Source: Gemmatimonadales bacterium UBA2960 (GTDB lineage Bacteria > Gemmatimonadota > Gemmatimonadetes > Longimicrobiales > Gaopeijiaceae). From it: a DNA stretch of 20,848 nucleotides. Positions 14,413 through 20,848 of this stretch are shown piece after piece. The notes under the pieces are model-generated. The model did not search any database, was not told the DNA's origin, and worked only from the letters and a program-made list of their open reading frames with translations. Position 1 is the stretch's first letter; each line of letters starts with the position of its first letter. Made by a program: the position numbers and the translations under genes. Location of the stretch: assembly GCA_002348465.1 (NCBI GenBank), contig DEBI01000001.1, positions 1 through 20,848 on the forward strand. Reading direction: 5' to 3'.

Positions 14413-16446
14413 TCAGGTGTCCTTAATGACTGTGTCGAGGCGGGGAAGCACTACCAGCGCCACCGTCGCTGCGACTATGGTACCCACAATCACCGCCAAT
14501 CCAAAACGCTGGGTTGGTGGGAAAGAGGACAGGATGAAGATCCCAAAACCGACACAAATAATTGTAGAAGCACTCATAACCGGACGTCCAATCTGCTCGA
14601 CTCCATCCTCCCAAGGGCTACTAACTCCTCGGGCGGCCAACCGCCGGACACGAATAACCAAGTGAATCATCGAATCCGCACCAATCGCAAGGGCGATGTT
14701 TGCTGCTGGTGAGGTGATGATATCAATTGCAATTCTTGCGTGACCAAAGGTGCCGAGAGTCGCCAGCGGAACTACGCCAAGACAGACCCACATCGCAACT
14801 GCCGTAAATCCGGAACGTGCAACTATCAAGGCGATGCCGAGAAAAAGCATCAGCAGTCCACCGATACCTATCCGCAGAGACGAAGCGATCAGGCGAGCGA
14901 GTTTTGCCTGCAAATCATATAGCCCAGCGATGGTCTCCGTGTGAAGCCCAGCTTCTTCCACCTTCTCTGTCAGCCGAGCCATGACCTCCTCTCTCGGCTC
15001 TTCGACTCTCTCACGCATACGCAGCGAATAGCGCACTCTAGCCCTATCCGGAGTAACGAACCCAAGCGCAATACTCCCGAGCGCATCCGAGGACGCCAAG
15101 TCTAGGAGTGTCTCTACGGGGAAAAGGCCGGCCAGAGGGATCGTTCGCGCGTGGTCAACAATCAGGGTAGGCGAAAGTACAACGCCAACCGCTGAATCTG
15201 CTTCGAACTCGGCCTGCAAGGCATCTAATCTCGGATAGGCCTCTGGTGATGTGACTGTTCCACCACCTGGGACTGATACGACGATGTCTAGCGTGCTGCT
15301 TCCACCGTCTGCATCTACGAGTGCTAGGCCCTCACGAAGCTCAGATCCCGGTGCAAAATATGCGAGCAGGCTCGGATCGGTATCAAGCTGGGGCAGACCA
15401 AATGAAAGAGAGCCGAACAACAAGACGGCAAACCACAGAGTCCCCTTCCCTCTCCGGAGAGAAGGTATTCTGAAATTGCTTCCCGGCGATGCCTGCACTC
15501 TTGCCCACTTCCCCAGCACACTCGGGTAAACAACGTAGGCGGTCGTGAAGGCAGTCAGTGTCCCCACCATACCGGCCATCCCAAGTTCACGGAGCGGCTG
15601 CGCGGTCGCGATCAGGAGGCTCGCGAAACCTAGGAGGGTCGTCGTCATACTCCAAAACGAGCCTTCCAATGTCTTGGACAGGGCACCTCGGATAAGAGTC
15701 GGACGATCTGTCCCTAACGCCGCGCGCCAGTTCGCTGTCAGGAACACCACGTGGGAGAGCGTGAGTACGAACACGATCGTTACCAGGTTTGCCGTCAGGA
15801 GACCAATACCCATCCCCAACGCCTGCACAATTAGCAGTGTAGCTGATACCGAGACTAGGCACGTCGTAATGGTGCCAACAACGATCGCCACTTCTCGATA
15901 AATAATTCCAATCAAGAGGGCGAAGACCACGATGGCAGCCGAACTGAATACTATCAGATCCCGGTATAAGCTTCTGCGCACCATTTCCACTATCGCCGGA
16001 ACCCCAGAAATCACAATGCTGAGTTGGTCCGACTCATGTGTATCGACAACTGCTTCGATTCTGGGCAGCAGTAACTCAGGATCCGTTCCGTCGACCTGCA
16101 GTACGATATTAGTCGCACCCGGATCCGGAGTTCGAAGGATCCGCTGGAACAATGGACTGTTCTCGGGATCGGCGGTCGTAATACTGAATCCTCCCTCAAC
16201 TCCATCGACGGCGAGAAGATCATCCGTTAGCTCGTCAATCTCCTTACGATGACCAGCAACATCTTCACTGGGAACCGTCACTCTTAGAATTAACTGGGCC
16301 CCTCCAGGGAATGCGTCCGCCACTTCTCGAACGGCCTGCATCTGCGGGTCGTCATAAGCAAAGAAGAAATCACCCTGCACTCGAGGTGACAGGTCGACAA
16401 AGACCAAAACGGCGATCACTCCGACTGCTGCTGCGCCCAAGGCCAT
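14413..16446 (-). CDS. MMPL/RND-superfamily membrane transporter
   Basis: This 677-residue transporter shows the two-fold RND layout: a helix at ~2-18, a periplasmic domain (~20-160), a helix cluster (~163-312), a helix at ~337-352, a second periplasmic domain (~355-535) and a final helix cluster to the C terminus. The C-terminal half holds the family block NIALAIGADSMIHLVIRVRR and the first half the related TLSHVVFL segment. Such HpnN/MMPL-type proteins move lipids or other hydrophobic compounds; the cargo here is unknown. The ATG at 16446 sits almost directly at the first helix, so the usual short cytoplasmic N terminus is missing; in-frame codons upstream are open for only 13 codons and contain CTG but no ATG/GTG/TTG. 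It appears to be the first gene of the leftward operon. Confidence 0.85.
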   Translation of the reverse strand: MALGAAAVGVIAVLVFVDLSPRVQGDFFFAYDDPQMQAVREVADAFPGGAQLILRVTVPSEDVAGHRKEIDELTDDLLAVDGVEGGFSITTADPENSPLFQRILRTPDPGATNIVLQVDGTDPELLLPRIEAVVDTHESDQLSIVISGVPAIVEMVRRSLYRDLIVFSSAAIVVFALLIGIIYREVAIVVGTITTCLVSVSATLLIVQALGMGIGLLTANLVTIVFVLTLSHVVFLTANWRAALGTDRPTLIRGALSKTLEGSFWSMTTTLLGFASLLIATAQPLRELGMAGMVGTLTAFTTAYVVYPSVLGKWARVQASPGSNFRIPSLRRGKGTLWFAVLLFGSLSFGLPQLDTDPSLLAYFAPGSELREGLALVDADGGSSTLDIVVSVPGGGTVTSPEAYPRLDALQAEFEADSAVGVVLSPTLIVDHARTIPLAGLFPVETLLDLASSDALGSIALGFVTPDRARVRYSLRMRERVEEPREEVMARLTEKVEEAGLHTETIAGLYDLQAKLARLIASSLRIGIGGLLMLFLGIALIVARSGFTAVAMWVCLGVVPLATLGTFGHARIAIDIITSPAANIALAIGADSMIHLVIRVRRLAARGVSSPWEDGVEQIGRPVMSASTIICVGFGIFILSSFPPTQRFGLAVIVGTIVAATVALVVLPRLDTVIKDT

Positions 16447-16550
16447 CCATCCGGCCAGCGCTGAAGTCCATAGCTTTAGCAGGAGTCAGTCAGGCAAGAG
16501 AGAGTGTGTGGGCTCGTACTGACGGCATTTGTAGACCTCTATTCGTGGAT

Positions 16551-16579
16551 TTTATGCTGTTCATCAAGATAGTTGTCAC
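16551..16579 (-). promoter_or_regulatory. Candidate sigma70-type promoter for the leftward operon
   Basis: On the minus strand GTGACA (16579-16574, five of six matches to TTGACA) is separated by exactly 17 bases from CATAAA (16556-16551, four of six matches to TATAAT). Transcription would begin near 16544, leaving a leader of roughly 100 bases before the transporter ATG. The rest of the 218-base divergent region (16447-16664) holds the leader of the leftward operon and presumably a promoter for the rightward gene; TTGTCA at 16573-16578 is a possible plus-strand -35 overlapping this one, but no good -10 follows it. Confidence 0.4.
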
Positions 16580-16654
16580 AATTAGTGGAGCCAGCATACC
16601 ACTTGCACACCACTTCCTTCACCGCCCAGGTTGCACACCCGTTTAAACGACTCC

Positions 16655-16660
16655 GGAGGA
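16655..16660 (+). promoter_or_regulatory. Ribosome binding site supporting a TTG start
   Basis: GGAGGA ends 4 bases before the TTG at 16665. The strong site and the signal peptide that begins immediately after the TTG together fix this unusual start codon. Confidence 0.65.
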
Positions 16661-16664
16661 TCCG

Positions 16665-19208
16665 TTGATTAAGGTCAGGTGGTTTTGCCTCGTCGCAGCA
16701 CTCTCTCTTGTCGCCCTAGTACCCATCTCTGCGCAGGAGCGTTTTGGCTCCTACCCCGCAGCGAAAATGGGCGGGAACTACATGCACAATTTCTACCTGC
16801 CACCCGCAGTAAACTCCTCTCCGTGGGCTCCAGAGTGGGCTCCGGATGGGAAAAGCTTGGTGACTTCTATGCATGGCTCGATATGGTCAGTTGACATAGA
16901 AAGCGGACTAGCTGTTGAACTGGTAACGGGACCGAAATACTACTCCTCCCCGAACTATTCTCCTGACGGGCGCTGGCTCATCTATACGGCTGACGACCAC
17001 GGCCGGTCCATCGGGCTGGAAATACTCAATCTCGAGAGCGGTGAAACCCATCCTCTCACAAACAACGAGGAGATATACGCTGATCCATCCTTCAGTCCGG
17101 ACGGGACTCGCATTGCATACGTCTCTACTCAACCTACAGGATATTTCAACGTCTTTGTGCAGGACTTCGCAGATGGAAATTGGTCGGGAGATCCCATTGC
17201 GATCACAGGCGATAACAGCTTCGGAAAAGACCGACTTTACTTCGGGTCAGAGGACATTCACATAAACCCGACCTGGTTCCCCAACGGTGAAGACTTGCTC
17301 TTGATCTCCAACCGAGACGCGGCATTAGGAAGTGGCAATGTTTTTCGTGTCCCCGCAAAAGCGGATGGATTTGAGGACCGGGTCCAAGTATTGGCCGAGC
17401 AGACACTGTACCGAACTCAACCTGACGTCTCGATCGATGGCAGGCGCTTCATCTTTTCTTCAACGCGTGGTGCCGCCGACCAGTTCAATAACCTCTACGT
17501 GCAACCGACTGGTGGTGGGGAGCCCTATAAGATGACTTTCTTCCAACACGACGCGTTTCACCCACGCTGGTCACCCGACGGTGAGTGGATTTCCTTCATT
17601 GATAACAACGGTGAGAACGGCCTGCCCCGGCTTCGTCTACTTGAGACCTATGGAGGTCGAATCGTAGACGTCAACATCAGCGGTCGTAGGTGGCTCAACC
17701 AGATGGGTAAGTTGAGCATGACCACCCTGGGAAGCGATGGTCAACCCACAGCTACGCGAGTTCATGTTATCGCTTCAGACGGCAAGTTCTACGCCCCATC
17801 AAACCAGTACGCACGGATGCCGCAACGAGCACGCGTCGGTGCCTTCCACCATGAGGGATCATTTGAAGTAGAGCTACCCATTGGAGAGACTCGCCTAGTC
17901 GTCGTCAAAGGGTTCGAGCATATCCCGATTGATCAAACCATCACGATCAATGCTGGAGAAACCGCTGCTATAACAGTTCAGCTCGAAGAAATGATCGATA
18001 TGGCATCGAAGGGATGGTATAACGGATCAACGCATGTCCACGCCAACTACGGCGGGAACCTGCACAACTCTCTTGAGAACATGATGATGATGTCCGACGC
18101 GGAGGATCAGGACATCGTGCTAGAGCAAATCGCCAACAAGGACAATCGGATTCTAGACTACCAGTACTTTGTTCCCGGGGGTGGCGCACACCCTCTCTCA
18201 ACAGAAGAAATGGTGCTGGTTGTGGGTCAAGAGTACCGACCCCCCTTCTATGGCCATGTCTTCATGTTCGGGATGGAAGAGCACCTGATCTCACCATTTA
18301 CCACGGGCTATGAAGGGACCGGAATAGAAAGCCTTTATCCGTCCAATACGGACATGTTCAGAAAAGCCAAGAGGCAAGGTGCCTGGACGGGTTACGTTCA
18401 TTCCTTCTTCAACGATGACCCTCTTGAGGGAGGCCTCGGAGGCGCTAAAGGCTTTATCGTCGATGCCGCACTGATGACAGCGGACGCGATCGAATGGTCC
18501 ACATCTCAGAACGGTTGGCCCCCACTGTATGCGGCATGGTCGAACGGACTAAGGCCCACACTGGTTGGTGGCGAAGACTCGATTAGCAATCTGCACACCA
18601 CACCACTCGTCGGCTCGGTCCGCACCTACGTGCACGTTCAAGACAATGAGCTAACGATGGAAAGCTGGCTGGACGGGATGAAGAACGGGCACGCATTCAT
18701 GTCAAACGGACCGCTCGTTCAGTTTGAGATAAATGGAAAGATACCTGGGCAGACAATTTCACTCTCTAGCGGACAAAGCGTAGTCGCCTCACTAGAGGTT
18801 ACATCCGTCACACCCCTAGAACAGGCGGAAATAGTTTTTAATGGAGCGGTAATAGCGTCGATTCCATTTACTGGAGAAAGAACAAGCCTTTCCTTTGAAC
18901 GATCATTTCAGCCCACTGAATCCGGTTGGTATCACGTGCGTGTTAACGGAAGCCAGGGAGAGAGCTTCCCAATGGATATTGATTGGGTTCAGGCTGCTAC
19001 GAATCCAATCTGGGTCCAAGTTGATGGTGCCCCCGTCCGCTCCGTAGAGGCAGCAGACTATGCCTTGGCATGGATCGACAAGCTGCAGTTGATGGCTGAG
19101 ATCTGGCCCTACTGGCGATCAGATATGGAAAAAGATCACGTCTACGGCCAATTCGACGAAGCACGTGACGTGTATCGCGCTCGCAGGTCCGAAGCAGAGA
19201 ATCGCTGA
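16665..19208 (+). CDS. Secreted TolB-like propeller fused to a CehA/McbA metallohydrolase
   Basis: This 847-residue exported protein begins with a Sec signal peptide (hydrophobic FCLVAALSLVALVPISA, ~7-23). Residues ~50-330 contain at least six PD40/WD40-like TolB blades, each with an SPDG-type turn (WAPDG, YSPDG, FSPDG, WFPNG, VSIDG, WSPDG). A short beta domain follows (~355-440). Residues ~450-700 resemble the CehA/McbA branch of PHP metallohydrolases: candidate metal ligands are H457 and H459 (THVHAN), E523 (GQEY), H531 (YGHVF), H579 (YVHSF) and E637-D638 with H644 (GGEDSISNLH). CehA and McbA are known from carbaryl-type ester/carbamate hydrolysis, but most homologues have unknown substrates, so none is assigned here. 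A C-terminal beta region ends with a helical tail. The gene stands alone between divergent and convergent neighbours. Confidence 0.85.
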   Translation: MIKVRWFCLVAALSLVALVPISAQERFGSYPAAKMGGNYMHNFYLPPAVNSSPWAPEWAPDGKSLVTSMHGSIWSVDIESGLAVELVTGPKYYSSPNYSPDGRWLIYTADDHGRSIGLEILNLESGETHPLTNNEEIYADPSFSPDGTRIAYVSTQPTGYFNVFVQDFADGNWSGDPIAITGDNSFGKDRLYFGSEDIHINPTWFPNGEDLLLISNRDAALGSGNVFRVPAKADGFEDRVQVLAEQTLYRTQPDVSIDGRRFIFSSTRGAADQFNNLYVQPTGGGEPYKMTFFQHDAFHPRWSPDGEWISFIDNNGENGLPRLRLLETYGGRIVDVNISGRRWLNQMGKLSMTTLGSDGQPTATRVHVIASDGKFYAPSNQYARMPQRARVGAFHHEGSFEVELPIGETRLVVVKGFEHIPIDQTITINAGETAAITVQLEEMIDMASKGWYNGSTHVHANYGGNLHNSLENMMMMSDAEDQDIVLEQIANKDNRILDYQYFVPGGGAHPLSTEEMVLVVGQEYRPPFYGHVFMFGMEEHLISPFTTGYEGTGIESLYPSNTDMFRKAKRQGAWTGYVHSFFNDDPLEGGLGGAKGFIVDAALMTADAIEWSTSQNGWPPLYAAWSNGLRPTLVGGEDSISNLHTTPLVGSVRTYVHVQDNELTMESWLDGMKNGHAFMSNGPLVQFEINGKIPGQTISLSSGQSVVASLEVTSVTPLEQAEIVFNGAVIASIPFTGERTSLSFERSFQPTESGWYHVRVNGSQGESFPMDIDWVQAATNPIWVQVDGAPVRSVEAADYALAWIDKLQLMAEIWPYWRSDMEKDHVYGQFDEARDVYRARRSEAENR

Positions 19209-19227
19209 CAGCCGAGTTTGGACCGGC

Positions 19228-19275
19228 CCTCCGATTTCCCTCCCGACTAGTTAGTCGGGAGGGAAAAATCAGAGG
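19228..19275. terminator. Long hairpin between convergent genes, probable bidirectional terminator
   Basis: The core is a perfect 15-base-pair stem (19235-19249 with 19252-19266; TTTCCCTCCCGACTA and its complement) around a 2-base loop. It can extend outward by CCTCCGAT against ATCAGAGG with a 2-base bulge and one mismatch. It lies 20-30 bases past the plus-strand stop and just beyond the stop of the convergent FKBP gene. The arms are TTT outside-left and AAA outside-right, so neither direction has a U tract after the stem; classical intrinsic termination is therefore uncertain, and RNA-end stabilisation is an alternative. Confidence 0.6.
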
Positions 19276-19289
19276 TTAACTGTCTTCCC

Positions 19290-19997
19290 TTACTCGACCA
19301 CCTCGAAGAGTTCAATCTCAAAGATGAGCGTCTCGTTTGGACCAATAACGCCACCGGAACCATTCGGCCCGTAAGCAATATCTGAGGGAATCCAAACCCG
19401 GATGTGCCCCCCTTCACTCAAAAGAAGAAGTGCCTCAGTGAATCCTGGGATAAGACGACCCGGCGCACTTGAGAACACTACTGGCTCACCTTCATAAGAA
19501 GAGTCGAACTCCGTTCCGTCGATCAACGAGCCACGATAATGGAGTCGAACGTCCTCTCCTCCTGAGGGTGAAACGCCATCGCCCTCACGGAGCATCTCAT
19601 ACTGCAGGCCACTCTCCGTAGTCATCACGCCATCGCGTTGTCCGTTCTCTTCAAGGAAAGCCTGACCCTCGGCAAGGTTCTCCTCGGACTGCAATGCCCG
19701 TTGCTCTGCCGCAGCTTCCTGAATCTCTTGGCCGAACTGCTGCAAAACGGCCTGAAGTTCAGTGCCTTCAATATCAGGCTCGCTACCCTGAAGTGCATCC
19801 TCAATCCCCCTCATGAAAGCAGCGCGATCCAGACGCTCACTGGCATCGACAAGCTGCTGGCCAACATTGAGGCCAATGCCGTAGGAGGCTTTTTGGTCGT
19901 CGGAGTCGAGGGCCGCATTCTCGAACGAAGCAGAGTTGGAGCATGCAACCAGCACGACGGAGACGCCAATCAGCGTCGCACTCATGCGAACAGTCAT
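19290..19997 (-). CDS. FKBP-type peptidyl-prolyl isomerase lipoprotein (FkpA/Mip-like)
   Basis: This 235-residue protein is a predicted lipoprotein: its signal peptide ends in the lipobox LVAC with C19 as lipidation site. Residues ~30-120 form a helical dimerisation region typical of FkpA/Mip (DDQKASYGIGLNVGQQL, then an E/Q-rich long helix). Residues ~125-235 are the FKBP domain, with Y154 (LHYRG), F164-D165 (TEFDSS), LIPGF at 182-186 (Phe in place of the usual Trp) and Y209 (IAYGPNG). It would catalyse prolyl isomerisation and act as a periplasmic chaperone. The ATG at 19997 has AGAGGA 6 bases upstream (20004-20009 on the minus strand). It stands alone, divergent from the S9 peptidase gene. 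Confidence 0.92.
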   Translation of the reverse strand: MTVRMSATLIGVSVVLVACSNSASFENAALDSDDQKASYGIGLNVGQQLVDASERLDRAAFMRGIEDALQGSEPDIEGTELQAVLQQFGQEIQEAAAEQRALQSEENLAEGQAFLEENGQRDGVMTTESGLQYEMLREGDGVSPSGGEDVRLHYRGSLIDGTEFDSSYEGEPVVFSSAPGRLIPGFTEALLLLSEGGHIRVWIPSDIAYGPNGSGGVIGPNETLIFEIELFEVVE

Positions 19998-20021
19998 CAG
20001 ACATCCTCTTAGTAGGGGGGA

Positions 20022-20027
20022 ATTTTA
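20022..20027 (-). promoter_or_regulatory. Candidate -10 element upstream of the FKBP lipoprotein gene
   Basis: TAAAAT on the minus strand (five of six matches to TATAAT) is placed so that transcription would start near 20015, just ahead of the AGAGGA ribosome binding site. No convincing -35 element is seen, so this remains tentative. The rest of the 150-base divergent gap (19998-20147) shows nothing else clear. Confidence 0.28.
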
Positions 20028-20147
20028 CAGCTAAGGAAGCTAACCCGAGGGTAGCCCGAGCCCAACGCCAGCACCTGTCCAGATCGACACGATAAACGCA
20101 ACTTGTCCGACCCAATCCCTGAGATGTAACTCGTCGGAGAGTGAGTG

Positions 20148-20848
20148 ATGTTGAAGACCTTTCTAAGAATCAGCGCAACTGCCGCGGTAGTCATAAGCGC
20201 CTCGGCTTCTGCCGTCGTCGGACAGTCAGTCGACCCACAAGCTGTTCTAGCGGACAAGAATTTCGTGGCCCCTACTAATGACATCGCTGAGATGGTTCTC
20301 GCACCACGATATCTCAACGTGACACTGGTAAACGTCAGCCCCGACAAGAAGTGGTTCTTCCATGAGATCGGAGACGGGCCAGTGACTATGGATCGCTTCT
20401 CTAAGGACTTCGACGAGCTCGGAGGAGTATTCATCGATTATGCGGCGAACAGGCATCGTAACCTCACGATCCGCTCAAGCATCGGTGTCAACGTAATTTC
20501 GGCTTCGGATGGCTCGGTGACAGAGGTGGCCGTTCCAAGTGGAGCACGCATATCGAACACCACATGGTCACCGGACGGAGGGCACCTCGCCTTCTACGTT
20601 CATACCGATGACGAAACCCATATCTACGTCGCAAATCCAAATAATGGGAGCAGTCAAAGAATCACTGACCAGCCAGTTCTGGCAACGATGGTTACCGGTT
20701 TCGAATGGACAAACGATGGAAAAGAAATCGCTACTATTTTAGTTCCAGACCAGCGCAGTACTCGTCCTCTTCCTTCACGTATCCCTTCAGGTCCGCAGGT
20801 GAAGCAAACCGAAGAGGGAGAGAACATGCTTCGAACGTATGCGAGCCT
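20148..20848 (+). CDS. Secreted S9-family (prolyl oligopeptidase-type) peptidase, 3' end missing
   Basis: This is the first ~233 residues of a larger protein that continues past the right edge. ATG at 20148 follows GGAG by 8 bases and begins a Sec signal peptide (LKTFLRISATAAVVISASASAVVGQ). The mature part begins a beta-propeller: KKWFFHEIGDGPVT, then the blade TTWSPDGGHLAFYVH and the matching FEWTNDGKEIATILVP. The segment RPLPSRIPSGPQVKQTEEGE resembles the inter-blade stretch (PxxPxxPTGPxIQE) of glutamyl endopeptidase-like S9 peptidases, which makes this subgroup likely. The catalytic alpha/beta-hydrolase domain with the Ser-Asp-His triad would lie outside the window, so activity cannot be checked. 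The left flank is divergent from the FKBP gene. Confidence 0.78.
   Translation, partial: MLKTFLRISATAAVVISASASAVVGQSVDPQAVLADKNFVAPTNDIAEMVLAPRYLNVTLVNVSPDKKWFFHEIGDGPVTMDRFSKDFDELGGVFIDYAANRHRNLTIRSSIGVNVISASDGSVTEVAVPSGARISNTTWSPDGGHLAFYVHTDDETHIYVANPNNGSSQRITDQPVLATMVTGFEWTNDGKEIATILVPDQRSTRPLPSRIPSGPQVKQTEEGENMLRTYAS

Noticed and set aside
14390..16252. Plus-strand open frames opposite the permease and MMPL transporter genes (up to 118 codons)
   Set aside because: They are rich in Arg, Ser, Thr and Pro, lack start-site signals and are antisense to clear membrane-protein genes.
1..20848. CRISPR arrays, tRNA/rRNA genes, insertion sequences or prophage genes
   Set aside because: No regularly spaced repeats, cloverleaf-like sequence, transposase motif or terminal inverted repeats were noticed by eye; a covariance-model or profile search was not possible here.

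Overview
The window carries a nearly complete gene set for quinohemoprotein amine dehydrogenase (QHNDH), a periplasmic enzyme that oxidises primary amines with a cysteine tryptophylquinone (CTQ) cofactor built into a small cross-linked subunit. The rest is accessory metabolism and transport typical of a Gram-negative, diderm bacterium. Evidence for a diderm includes Sec and Tat signal peptides, a lipoprotein signal, c-type heme motifs and an MMPL/RND-type transporter. Frequent TTG/GTG starts, TolB-like propellers fused to CehA/McbA metallohydrolases, and S9 peptidases suggest an environmental or marine lineage such as Gemmatimonadota or a neighbour. That taxonomic guess is inference only. No rRNA, tRNA, CRISPR array, integrase or transposase was seen, and no gene-free stretch exceeds about 220 bases.

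Left part (1-8245, all plus strand): qhpG (5' end outside the window), qhpA, qhpD, qhpC, qhpB, qhpF and qhpE. Spacing is tight in places (TGATG between A and D, ATGA between D and C, 2 bases between F and E), so this looks like one operon. The assigned roles are: QhpD (radical SAM) makes Cys-Asp/Glu thioethers in QhpC; QhpG hydroxylates the future CTQ tryptophan; QhpE (cytoplasmic subtilase) removes the QhpC leader; QhpF (ABC exporter) sends QhpC out. In the periplasm QhpC joins the diheme QhpA and the beta-propeller QhpB. Every residue needed for the three thioethers and for CTQ is present in QhpC at the expected spacing.

Middle (8319-10917, plus): a Tat-exported FMN alpha-hydroxy-acid dehydrogenase that unexpectedly contains a CxxCH heme-c motif, translationally coupled to a secreted Sel1-repeat protein; then YhbY and a small conserved-looking acidic protein.

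Right-middle (10914-16446, minus): an apparent operon reading leftward, comprising an MMPL-type transporter, an APC-family amino acid/amine permease, a rare-looking aldo-keto reductase-RidA fusion and a GNAT acetyltransferase. This set could handle amines, imines and aldehydes, but that link to the qhp genes is speculative.

Right end: a divergent region (16447-16664), a large secreted TolB-propeller/CehA-McbA metallohydrolase (plus), a long perfect hairpin between convergent genes, an FKBP-type lipoprotein isomerase (minus), and the 5' part of a secreted S9 peptidase that runs off the window.
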